Assembly: GCF_012033785.1 (NCBI RefSeq)
Contig: NZ_JAAVJC010000004.1
Location: 1-59,854, forward strand
Source of the DNA: Streptomyces bohaiensis
GTDB taxonomy: Bacteria; Actinomycetota; Actinomycetes; Streptomycetales; Streptomycetaceae
Direction: 5' to 3'
DNA: 59,854 nucleotides
In this document: positions 21,479-29,069 of the stretch, one piece after another
Numbering within the stretch: the first letter of the stretch is position 1
How the letters are laid out: every line of letters begins with the position of its first letter
Notes under the pieces: generated by a model
The model's database searches: none
What the model saw: only the letters and a program-made list of their open reading frames with translations
What the model was told of the DNA's origin: nothing
Made by a program: the position numbers and the translations under genes

Positions 21479-22747
21479 TCACCGTCCGTGGGACGGTGAC
21501 CGGGAGAACGTGCGGGCGCCCGGCGCCAGTGCGGCGAGCGCGGGCGCCGCGAAGCAGACCACGGCGCAGCCGAGCAGCACGGGCTCCGCGCCGAACGCGG
21601 CGACGGCCGGCGCGATGACGGCGAGACCGACCGGAGCGAGCCCGTACGACAGCAGGAAGTCGAGCGAGGAGACCCGGGCCAGCTTGTCCGGCGCGACCTC
21701 CCGCTGCGCGGCGGTGAACCACGGCACGTTGAACAGCTCGATCCCGATGCCCGCGACCGCGTACGCGGCCAGCACCACGGCGGCGGGCACCGGCAGCAGC
21801 AGGCTCAGTGGCGCGAGACCGTAGAGGGCGAGGCCGGTCAGCGCCACCCACCCCGCCGAGCGCGGGTGCCAGCGTGCGATGAGGAGCGCCCCGGCCAGCG
21901 CCCCCGCCGTGTACGCGGTGACGGCGCCCGCCAGCACCGCCTGGCTGCCGTAGTCGTCCCGGCTGACGGTCGGCAGCACGACGCCGGTCGCGGAGTAGCC
22001 GGTGGCGATGACCGCCGTCAGCGCGCCCAGCCCCGCGAGGAACCACGGGTGCCGGCGCGCCTCCCGGACGCCCTCGCCGAACTGCGCGGCGAACGAAGCG
22101 GCCGCGACCTGGTCCTGCTCGGGGCGCGCGTTGGCGCGCCGTGCGCCCCGACCGGGGACGCAGGCCGAAACGAGCCAGAGCAGGCCGATGGCGAGCAGAA
22201 GCGTCCGGGTGTGGAGGAAGACGGCGAGCAGCGCGGCGAGTGACGGTCCGGTGAGGATGGTGCCCCGGACCGCCAGGGTCATGGCGGCGTTGGCCTGCTG
22301 CCGCCGGTCGGGGCCCACCACCTCGGCGGTCAACGCCTGGTAGGCGGGCCGGCAGGCGCCCTGCCCCGCGCCGGCCAGGGCGGCGCCCGCGGCCATCAGC
22401 AGGACCGAGCGGTCCACCCCGAGGGCTATCACGGGCGCCGCCGCGCCCGCCGCCAACCCGGACCAGAGGACGACGCCGCGACGGGAGTAGCGGTCGGCCA
22501 GGACCCCCGCCACCGGGACCGCGGCGAGGAACCCGACCGTTCGCGCGGCGAGCAGCAGGCCGAGTTCCGTGGCCGAGAGGGTCCGGTCGACAACCGCGAG
22601 GCCGAGGACGAACGGCAGCGCCCAGGTGGCCAGACCGGAGGCGGTCGCGCCTGTCCAGAGTCGCAGGAAGGCCGTGTCGAGCAGGATCGAGGGCTGCTCC
22701 GGGGGCGGGACGGTCGCGGTTCCGGGTGGCGCGGCGGAAGTGGTCAC
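21479..22747 (-). CDS. MFS exporter, metallophore-efflux type
   Basis: 422 residues from GTG 22747, chosen because AGGAG lies seven bases upstream; the frame is open 33 codons further. About 12 membrane helices, with the MFS loop motif GVLADRYSRRGVVL near residue 75. It belongs to the drug/enterobactin-exporter-like (MFS_3) group often found in siderophore clusters. It is divergent from the methyltransferase gene across 337 bp that contain a Zur-box-like palindrome, so its expression probably follows that of the biosynthetic genes. Proposed role: export of the chelator made by 23085-25740. Substrate is inferred from context only. Confidence 0.88.
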   Translation of the reverse strand: MTTSAAPPGTATVPPPEQPSILLDTAFLRLWTGATASGLATWALPFVLGLAVVDRTLSATELGLLLAARTVGFLAAVPVAGVLADRYSRRGVVLWSGLAAGAAAPVIALGVDRSVLLMAAGAALAGAGQGACRPAYQALTAEVVGPDRRQQANAAMTLAVRGTILTGPSLAALLAVFLHTRTLLLAIGLLWLVSACVPGRGARRANARPEQDQVAAASFAAQFGEGVREARRHPWFLAGLGALTAVIATGYSATGVVLPTVSRDDYGSQAVLAGAVTAYTAGALAGALLIARWHPRSAGWVALTGLALYGLAPLSLLLPVPAAVVLAAYAVAGIGIELFNVPWFTAAQREVAPDKLARVSSLDFLLSYGLAPVGLAVIAPAVAAFGAEPVLLGCAVVCFAAPALAALAPGARTFSRSPSHGR

Positions 22748-23084
22748 CGGGGCTCCTGACGTGGCACGGGGGAGGTTCCGGTCGCCACGGTCCTCGCGGC
22801 GAGCGGTGTCCGAGTGGACGGGACGGTGCGGCCGCCTCGGTCGCAAACCTCAGGCCAGGGCGCGCCGTTGCGTGAAAGAACACTATCGCAATGACAATCA
22901 TTGCCATTAGGGTGCTCTCGGTCGTGCCACTCCGGTACGCGCCACCGTCCTGTGCCCCGACGCCTCCGCCCCCACCCCTCGGACACCGCCGACGGCCGCT
23001 CGCGGTCCGCTACGCACCGCGCCGCCGCGCACCGAGGCTCCGCATGCGCGCGCCCGTTCCACCGACGAAAACGGAAGAGAACTC
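22748..23084. other. Divergent promoter region with Zur-like box
   Basis: 337 bp between the MFS and methyltransferase starts. It holds the palindrome at 22892-22906. No further gene was recognised; frames here are Arg/Pro-rich. Confidence 0.6.
22892..22906. promoter_or_regulatory. Zur-box-like operator
   Basis: TGACAATCATTGCCA is a 7-1-7 inverted repeat with one mismatch (TGACAAT / ATTGCCA). It closely fits the actinobacterial Zur consensus, roughly TGAAAATCATTTTCA. It stands in a low-GC patch of the divergent region, where it could block both promoters. The streptomycete iron-repressor (DmdR) box, with TTAGGTTAGGCT-type symmetry, is clearly different. Confidence 0.7.
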
Positions 23085-23837
23085 ATGGACCGCACCGCGA
23101 CCGGCACCGCCCTCCTCGCACAGCTGCCGCCGCCGCTGCCCGCAGACCGCATCATCGCCGTCAACCGCCCCTCGTCCGACCTGCACACCACCCGCTCCCA
23201 CACCTGGAACGGCTGGACCTTCGACGTGCCGCCGGGCGTCTTCGTCCCCGGCTGGACCAGCCGCATGATCCACGACCGGGTCCTCGACGGCCGTATCGAG
23301 ACGCGCGGTCTCCGCTACGCCGCCATGGGGGTGGGGCTCGGCGTCGAGGCCGTGGCGGCCGGGCTGCGAGGAGCCCGCGAGGTCCATGCCCTGGACGTCC
23401 ACCCGGCGAGTATCGCTGCCACCACCCGCCACTACCGGCAGCTGGTCGGCGACCGGCCGGGGACCGCCTTCCACCCCCGGGTCGGCGACCTCTTCGACGC
23501 CGTCCCGGACGGCAGCCGGTTCGACGTCGTCACCTTCAACCCCCCGGCCGTCAGCCGGCCGGTGAGCGACGACCCCGACATCGTCCGCAACGTCTGCGTC
23601 GGCGCCCCGCTCGTCGCCCGCTTCTTCTCCCACCTCGCGGAACGCGAACTCCTCGCACCCGACGGCGAGATCCACCTCATCGCCTCCACCACCGCAGACC
23701 TGCGCGCCCTGGTCGGGCATGCGCTCGACCACGGGTTCGATCCGCGGATCGACCACCTCCACGACTGGCAGGACGGCGTCATCACCTTCCTCTTCCGCAT
23801 CACCCACCAGGGCCGCCGGGACGGGGGTCGACCGTGA
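23085..23837 (+). CDS. Class I SAM-dependent methyltransferase of the metal island
   Basis: 250 residues from ATG 23085, preceded by GGAAGAGA. A Rossmann SAM site: AAMGVGLGVEAVAAGL near residue 80, acidic residue in VHALDVHP near 103, and FDVVTFNPPAV near 146. The NPPA resembles the (N/D)PP(Y/F) motif of N-methyltransferases and of the MTS/HemK group. Its GTGA overlap with the DUF364 gene means coupled translation. Proposed role: a tailoring step on an amino-acid-derived chelator, either N-methylation or, less conventionally, aminocarboxypropyl transfer. It is not similar to nicotianamine synthase. The substrate is unknown. Confidence 0.85.
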   Translation: MDRTATGTALLAQLPPPLPADRIIAVNRPSSDLHTTRSHTWNGWTFDVPPGVFVPGWTSRMIHDRVLDGRIETRGLRYAAMGVGLGVEAVAAGLRGAREVHALDVHPASIAATTRHYRQLVGDRPGTAFHPRVGDLFDAVPDGSRFDVVTFNPPAVSRPVSDDPDIVRNVCVGAPLVARFFSHLAERELLAPDGEIHLIASTTADLRALVGHALDHGFDPRIDHLHDWQDGVITFLFRITHQGRRDGGRP

Positions 23838-24637
23838 GCGCCGTCGACGAGCTGACAGCCGACGTCCGGGCCGGCCGCCACGGGACCCCGCCCCGTCACC
23901 TGGTCGCCACCAGCGTCTTCTGGGCCCACCACGGCACCCGACTGGCCGGCGGAGACACCACCTACCTCAACCAGTACCTGCTCGTCCGCGTCGGTGACTC
24001 CTTCGGCGCCTGCGCCTTCGAAGCGGACGAGGTCGACCCCGCGGTGTGCCGCGACGCCAGCGGAGCGAGCCTCGACTCCCTGCTGCGCGACGGCCCCCGC
24101 GCGCTGCGCATCGCGGCGCTCGACGCCTGCCTCGCCGCGGCGTCGCCGCACCGGGACACCGCAGGCGCGGAGGCCGTCGTCCTCCCCACCGGCACCCCCG
24201 AGCGGCGGGCCGCCGCGCGGGACGCCGCCGTCGCCGATCTGCTCGGCGACGCGACCGGCAGCACCGTCGGACTCATCGGCGTCGTCAACCCGCTCGTCGC
24301 CGCCATCCGCGAACGCGGCGGTGAACCCCTGCTCTGCGACCTCAACCTGCGGACCACCCGCTGGGGCGACCCGGTCACCGACGACATGCACGCCGTCCTC
24401 GACACCGCCGACGCCGTCGTCGCCACCGGCATGACCCTCGGGAACGGCACCTTCGACACCGTCCTCGGCCGCTGCCGGGAGCGCGGTGTCCCCCTGGTGG
24501 TCTACGCACAGACCGGCAGCGCCGTGGCGCGCGCCTTCCTCGGAGCGGGGGTGACGGCACTGTGCGCGGAGCCGTTCCCCTTCTCGCAGTTCAGCGCCGA
24601 CGCCACCACCGTCTACCGCTACCGGGCGGTGGCGTGA
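23834..24637 (+). CDS. DUF364 protein (putative heavy-metal chelation family)
   Basis: 267 residues from GTG 23834, overlapping the methyltransferase stop by GTGA. The N-terminal part (ATSVFWAHHGTRLAGGDTTYLNQYLLVRVGDSFG) fits the enolase-N-like domain and the rest a Rossmann-like domain (TVGLIGVVNPLVAAIRERG near residue 148; TADAVVATGMTLGNGTFDTVL near residue 191) of Pfam PF04016. The structure of a Desulfitobacterium member led to the proposal that this family handles or binds metals or a chelator; no reaction is established. It is sandwiched between a methyltransferase and a PLP enzyme, so it is probably catalytic in the same pathway. Confidence 0.8.
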   Translation: MSAVDELTADVRAGRHGTPPRHLVATSVFWAHHGTRLAGGDTTYLNQYLLVRVGDSFGACAFEADEVDPAVCRDASGASLDSLLRDGPRALRIAALDACLAAASPHRDTAGAEAVVLPTGTPERRAAARDAAVADLLGDATGSTVGLIGVVNPLVAAIRERGGEPLLCDLNLRTTRWGDPVTDDMHAVLDTADAVVATGMTLGNGTFDTVLGRCRERGVPLVVYAQTGSAVARAFLGAGVTALCAEPFPFSQFSADATTVYRYRAVA

Positions 24638-24678
24638 CACCCACCTCGCTCGTCCCGTCACCGCCCAGGAGCCACCCC

Positions 24679-25740
24679 GTGGACGACCACATATCGGATG
24701 CAGTCGGCCGCCCGGACCTGATACGGCTCGACGACTCCCTCCTTTGCCTCCGCTTCGAGACCATGAAGGTGGTCTCCGCGCTGGCCGCCGTGCGCCGCCT
24801 GCTGGAGACCGGCGCCGTCCGGCCGGGCGACACCCTCATCGACAGCTCCAGCGGCATCTACGCCTACGCCTTGGCGTTGGCCTGCCACCGCCACGGCCTG
24901 CGCTGCCACATCATCGGCTCCGCCACGGTCGACCGCACGCTGCGCACACAGCTGGAGGTGCTCGGTGTCCGCCTGGAACTGATGCGCGCCGGCAACGACC
25001 TCAAGCTGGACCAGAACCGCCGGGTCGCCCGCATCCGGGAGATCCTGGCGGAGCACCCGGAGTACCACTGGATGCGCCAGTACCACGACGACATCCACGA
25101 CCTGGGTTACGCCGAGGTCGCGGACCGGCTCGCCGCCCAGCTCGGCGACGGGCCGCTGACCCTCGTCGGCGGCGTGGGGACCGGTGTCTCCACCGGAGCG
25201 CTGGCCCAGCAGCTGCGGCGGCGGGGTGCGGACGTCCGGCTCGTCGGCGTCCAGCCGTTCGGCAGCGTCACCTTCGGCTGCGAGCACGTCGCCGACCCGG
25301 AGATCATCATCGCCGGGATCGGCAGCTCCATCCCGTTCGGCAACGTCCGGCACGACCGGTACGACACCGTCCACTGGACCGCCTTCGACGCCGCCCTCGC
25401 CGGTAGCGTCGACCTGCTGCGGCGCCACGCCGTCTTCGCCGGCCTCTCGGCCGGCGCGGCGTACCTGGCGGCACGCTGGGAGCACCGGACGGCCGCCGAC
25501 CGGACGGTGCTGTTCGTCGCCGCGGACACCGGCCACCGGTACGTGGACTCCGTCTTCGCCCGGCACCGCGACGCGGTCCCGGTGGAGCGCCTGGCGCCCC
25601 GCCAGGTCCGGTCGGCACGCGAGATCGCACTGCCGTGGTCCCGCATGGCCTGGAACGGCGCCCCCGCCCCGGCAGCAGCACGGGCCGCGGACGGCCGCCG
25701 GAGCACCGCCCCGCCGGCCACCGCCGCCCGCCACGGCTGA
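24679..25740 (+). CDS. Cysteine-synthase / SbnA-like PLP enzyme
   Basis: 353 residues from GTG 24679, chosen for AGGAG seven bases upstream; GTG 24634, which overlaps the DUF364 stop, is the alternative. A fold-type II PLP enzyme: candidate PLP lysine in FETMKVVSA (about residue 31), substrate loop DSSSGIYAYALALA near 55, phosphate loop GGVGTGVSTGALAQQL near 168, and C-terminal GLSAGAAYLAA. The loop patterns are closest to SbnA-type enzymes, which join O-phosphoserine or O-acetylserine to an amino nucleophile, as in staphyloferrin B precursor synthesis. The lysine context differs from the usual SVKDR of cysteine synthases. Proposed role: building a diaminopropionate- or beta-substituted-alanine-type chelator scaffold. 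Confidence 0.83.
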   Translation: MDDHISDAVGRPDLIRLDDSLLCLRFETMKVVSALAAVRRLLETGAVRPGDTLIDSSSGIYAYALALACHRHGLRCHIIGSATVDRTLRTQLEVLGVRLELMRAGNDLKLDQNRRVARIREILAEHPEYHWMRQYHDDIHDLGYAEVADRLAAQLGDGPLTLVGGVGTGVSTGALAQQLRRRGADVRLVGVQPFGSVTFGCEHVADPEIIIAGIGSSIPFGNVRHDRYDTVHWTAFDAALAGSVDLLRRHAVFAGLSAGAAYLAARWEHRTAADRTVLFVAADTGHRYVDSVFARHRDAVPVERLAPRQVRSAREIALPWSRMAWNGAPAPAAARAADGRRSTAPPATAARHG

Positions 25741-25773
25741 TCCCCGGGCCCGCCCTGCCGAGCCCGGGGCCCG

Positions 25774-25811
25774 CGACGACCCGCCGCCCGGAGACGGGCG
25801 GCGGGTCGTCG
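25774..25811. terminator. Strong terminator closing the metal island
   Basis: A perfect 17-bp stem (25774-25790 with 25795-25811) with GAGA loop, between the PLP gene and the convergent pentapeptide-repeat gene. Confidence 0.88.
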
Positions 25812-25876
25812 GCCGGGGACGGCTTGCGTGAGACGCAGCACGGCGAGAACGCGTGAGCGCTCTTCGGCGGTCCGCT

Positions 25877-26704
25877 TCAGGTCGCCCAGTGCGGCGGGTG
25901 CTGCAACGGAGGGGAGATCCTCGTACGCGCATCACCGCGAGCGGAGTCAAGCTGAGACCGGGTCAGGAACAGTGCGTTGCGCAGGTCCGCCCCGGACAGG
26001 TCGGCGTCTCGCACGTCCGCGCCGATCAGGTCGGCGTCGCGGGGGTCGGCGCCGGAGAGGTCGGCCGCGATGAGCAGGGCCCCTCGCAGATCGGCGCCCC
26101 GCAGTTGCGCGCCGTGCAGCCGCGCGCCGGCGAGGTCGGCTCTCCGGTGGTTCCTTCCGCTCGCCGGAACCGCCGCCCGGGCCAGTTCGGCGGTGCGCAG
26201 CAGCAGCGGGGCGACCGTGGCGCGCAGCGCGTCGATGTCGACGTCGAGCACAGTCTGGGGCGTCTCCCGGGTGAGTGCGTCGATCTGTTCGTAGGCGCGG
26301 CGGAGCTCCTGGTGGACGGGCCGTGCCGAGGGCAGGTCCAGGGCCTGCGCGGTGTACGTGAGGAGCTCGTGGAGCCGGCGCATGATGGGGAGGACCTCGA
26401 ACATCGCGCGGGCCGAGGCGGGCTCATCACGCCAGCTGACGCTGGTGAAGGTGACCCGGGAGACCTTCTGGCCGGCGCCGAAGCAGTCGAACACCGCGCA
26501 GCCGTTGTAGCCCCTGTCGCGCAGCTGCTCGTGGATTCCGCAGCCGAAGTCCTTCTGGAGATTTCCGCAGGGTGTGCCGGCGGACTTGTTCACCGGGAAG
26601 TCAGCCGACCGTGAGAAGGGCAGTGCCACACAGCACAGCCCGAAGCAGTCGCCGCAGTCGGCTTGCAGGTCGGGGTGGGCGGCGTGCGAGGTGCGCTGGG
26701 ACAA
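25877..26704 (-). CDS. Cys-rich pentapeptide-repeat protein
   Basis: A TTG start at 26704 is proposed: AGGAG sits seven bases upstream and the product begins SQRTSHAAHPDLQADCGDCFGLCC, the usual N terminus of this group; this gives 275 residues. The N-terminal 80 residues carry eight or more cysteines (CGDC, LCC, PCGN, CGIH, GCAVFDC), suggesting a metal-binding module. A helical middle follows, then pentapeptide repeats (RADLAGARLHGAQLRGADLRGALL and on; residues about 185-260) forming a right-handed beta-helix. The function is unknown. It lies next to the metal island but faces it, so a shared role is speculative. Confidence 0.82.
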   Translation of the reverse strand: MSQRTSHAAHPDLQADCGDCFGLCCVALPFSRSADFPVNKSAGTPCGNLQKDFGCGIHEQLRDRGYNGCAVFDCFGAGQKVSRVTFTSVSWRDEPASARAMFEVLPIMRRLHELLTYTAQALDLPSARPVHQELRRAYEQIDALTRETPQTVLDVDIDALRATVAPLLLRTAELARAAVPASGRNHRRADLAGARLHGAQLRGADLRGALLIAADLSGADPRDADLIGADVRDADLSGADLRNALFLTRSQLDSARGDARTRISPPLQHPPHWAT

Positions 26705-27350
26705 CCGGTGACTCCTGGGTCGGCGTGCGGCGAGGGCGGCACGTGCGCGGCGCACGTGCTTGTCCTCGTCCAGCAGGAACCGACTCTGTTCCCCGAGGTT
26801 CGGAGCGGACTGCCCGAAGACGGTAGAGACGAGAACGCGAGCAGTCCGCCGCGGTGCTTCGCGGAAGGAGCCTCCCACGCTCCGACGACGCTGTCGTCAC
26901 ATTTTTTGACCACCGGACCGGATTGCCGACCGGCCCCCGAAGGGGCCGCTTCCTGAGCGCCGGAGAGTCGATGGCCACTCGGCTCGTCCGGGGCCGGCGG
27001 GAGGTTCTGCTGGTCACCGGCACCGCGTGTCTCCCGGAGCCCGGACCGCGTCCAAGACAGGGTGCCGGGGCTGACCGCCTGTACGGCATCGACGGGCAAC
27101 CCGCGTGCCCTGCGACCCGGCCGGAAGTGAACGGCGGACACGGCCGCCCACAGCCTGCGGTGTCGACCCTGTGTGCCGTGGGGGACTCAGATGCCCGTGG
27201 CGGATCGTGCTCCGTTCACGGACAGCCTGCGCACGCGTCCTGGGAGAGGTCGAGAACGGATCAGCGAAGCGCCCGGGCCGGTGTGTCCGCAGGCGGCCGA
27301 GACGGCGCGGCGTCGTGCCCCTGCTGCTCAGGGGCACGACGCCCCGTCCG
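26705..27350. other. Intergenic region
   Basis: 646 bp. Only the hairpin at 27309-27343 and the promoter region of the pentapeptide gene are evident. Frames are Arg/Pro-rich without starts or homology I recognise. Confidence 0.45.
27309..27343 (-). terminator. Terminator after the MurA paralogue
   Basis: A perfect 14-bp stem (27309-27322 with 27330-27343), 7-base loop, 7 bp past the stop of the minus-strand gene. Confidence 0.85.
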
Positions 27351-28892
27351 TCAGATGTCCCGGAAGATCTCGATCTGGGCGCCCACCGAGTTGAGGCGTT
27401 CCGCGAGGTCCTGGTAGCCGCGGTTGATGACGTACACGTTGCGCAGTACCGAGGTGCCCTCGGCGGCCATCATCGCCAGCAGGATGACGACGGCCGGTCG
27501 CAGCGCGGGCGGGCACATCATCTCGGCGGCGCGCCAGCGGGTGGGGCCCTCGACCAGGACGCGGTGCGGGTCCAGCAGCTGGAGGCGGCCACCGATCCGG
27601 TTGAGGTCGGTGAGGTAGATGGCGCGGTTGTCGTAGACCCAGTCGTGGATGAGGGTCTGACCGTGTGCCGAGGCCGCGATGGCCGCGAAGAACGGCACGT
27701 TGTCGATGTTCAGGCCGGGGAACGGCATCGGGTGGATCTTGTCGATCGGCGCCTCCAGCTTGGAGGGCCGGACGGTGACGTCGGCCAGCCGGGTGCGGCC
27801 GTTGTCGGCGGCGTACTCGGGGGTGAGGTCGTAGTCGAGCCCCATCCCCTCCAGCACGGCGAGCTCGACCTCCAGGAACTCCACCGGCGCCCGGCGGATC
27901 GTCAGCGCCGAGGAGGTGACGACCGCGGCGGCGATGAGGCTCATGGCCTCGACCGGGTCCTCGGAGGGCGAGTAGTCGACGTCGCGGTCGATCTCGGCGA
28001 GGCCGTGGACGGTGAGCGTGGTGGTGCCGACACCTTCCACCCGCACGCCGAGCTGCTCCAGGAAGAAGCAGAGGTCCTGGACCATGTAGTTCGACGAGGC
28101 GTTGCGGATGACGGTGACGCCGGGGTGGCGCGCGGCGGCGAGCAGCGCGTTCTCGGTCACGGTGTCGCCGCGCTCGGTCAGCACGATGGGCCGTTCGGGG
28201 GTGACGGAGCGGTCGACCTGCGCGTGGTAGGTGCCGTCGGTGGCGGCGATCTCCAGGCCGAAGCGGCGCAGCGCGGTCATGTGCGGCTCGACCGTGCGGG
28301 TGCCGAGGTCGCAGCCGCCGGCGTAGGGCAGCTTGAACTGGTCGACACGGTGCAGCAGCGGGCCGAGGAACATGATGATGGAGCGCGTCCGCCGGGCGGC
28401 CTCGGCGTCGATGTCGTCGAGGGCGAGTTCCGCCGGCGGCACGATCTCCAGGTCGTCGCCGTCATTGATCCACCGCACCCGGACGCCGATGGAGCCGAGG
28501 ACCTCCAGCAGTCGGAAGACCTCCTCGATCCGCGCCACCCGGCGCAGCACGGTCCGGCCGGAGTTGAGCAGGGAGGCGCAGAGCAGGGCGACGCAGGCGT
28601 TCTTGGAGGGCTTGACGTCGATCGAGCCGCTGAGGCGGCGACCGCCGACGACGCGGAGGTGCATCGGGCCCGAGTAACCGAGGGACACGATCTCGGAGTC
28701 GAGGGCTTCACCGATACGGGCGATCATCTCAAGGCTGATGTTCTGGTTACCGCGTTCGATGCGGTTGACGGCGCTCTGACTGGTATTCAGTGCCTCCGCC
28801 AGCTGCAGCTGTGTCCAACCCCGGTGCTGCCGGGCGTCGCGGATGAGCTTGCCGATGCGGGAGAGGTAGTCATCGCTCATGCGGTCGACCAT
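27351..28892 (-). CDS. murA2: XRE-HTH / MurA fusion (UDP-GlcNAc enolpyruvyl transferase paralogue)
   Basis: 513 residues from ATG 28892 (ATG 28880 is possible). Residues 10-68 are a Cro/CI-type helix-turn-helix (GWTQLQLAEALNTSQSAVNRIERG); residues 75-510 are a full MurA-type EPSP-synthase fold. The PEP-binding KNA motif (SKNACV, residues 96-101) and the active-site Cys194 in GGCDLGTR are present, so activity is plausible: enolpyruvyl transfer to UDP-GlcNAc, the first committed step of peptidoglycan. This fused paralogue is typical of streptomycetes (I recall SCO5998). The DNA-binding domain suggests the enzyme senses substrate and regulates itself; the start codon lies inside a perfect palindrome. 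Confidence 0.92.
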   Translation of the reverse strand: MVDRMSDDYLSRIGKLIRDARQHRGWTQLQLAEALNTSQSAVNRIERGNQNISLEMIARIGEALDSEIVSLGYSGPMHLRVVGGRRLSGSIDVKPSKNACVALLCASLLNSGRTVLRRVARIEEVFRLLEVLGSIGVRVRWINDGDDLEIVPPAELALDDIDAEAARRTRSIIMFLGPLLHRVDQFKLPYAGGCDLGTRTVEPHMTALRRFGLEIAATDGTYHAQVDRSVTPERPIVLTERGDTVTENALLAAARHPGVTVIRNASSNYMVQDLCFFLEQLGVRVEGVGTTTLTVHGLAEIDRDVDYSPSEDPVEAMSLIAAAVVTSSALTIRRAPVEFLEVELAVLEGMGLDYDLTPEYAADNGRTRLADVTVRPSKLEAPIDKIHPMPFPGLNIDNVPFFAAIAASAHGQTLIHDWVYDNRAIYLTDLNRIGGRLQLLDPHRVLVEGPTRWRAAEMMCPPALRPAVVILLAMMAAEGTSVLRNVYVINRGYQDLAERLNSVGAQIEIFRDI

Positions 28893-28904
28893 ATCTCAGA
28901 TATG
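28890..28904. promoter_or_regulatory. Perfect palindrome over the murA2 start codon
   Basis: CATATCTCAGATATG is a perfect 7-1-7 inverted repeat that includes the ATG of murA2 (minus strand). AGATCT follows at 28905-28910 region. It is a candidate autoregulatory operator for the XRE domain encoded by the same gene. Confidence 0.6.
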
Positions 28905-28951
28905 AGATCTGATCGCGACGGGTGGGCCGTTTGGCGGAGTGATGTGCGTGT

Positions 28952-28967
28952 CGTGACGTGGGTCACG
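28952..28967. promoter_or_regulatory. BldD-box-like inverted repeat
   Basis: CGTGAC, four bases, GTCACG (6-4-6), between divergent murA2 and the DUF1648 gene. The GTGAC...GTCAC symmetry recalls BldD sites; this is a pattern match only. Confidence 0.3.
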
Positions 28968-28983
28968 GTCTCGCGTCGAGGGA

Positions 28984-29012
28984 TTGCATTGTTCTAGTTG
29001 CATGCGAATAAT
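28984..29012 (+). promoter_or_regulatory. Candidate promoter for the DUF1648/GntR operon
   Basis: TTGCAT (28984-28989), 17 bases, AATAAT (29007-29012): a plausible -35/-10 pair in an AT-rich patch, about 60 bp before the start codon at 29070. Confidence 0.4.
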
Positions 29013-29069
29013 GGGCTTCCGTGAACAGGTGGAGGCGCCGCCCGGAGCGGTGGCCGCGGAGGGGGTTCG

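Noticed and set aside
23834..24637. DUF364 protein as a nicotianamine-synthase or opine-dehydrogenase equivalent
   Set aside because: It lacks the NAS/CntL SAM site and the CntM dinucleotide-dehydrogenase pattern; the sequence fits PF04016 instead.
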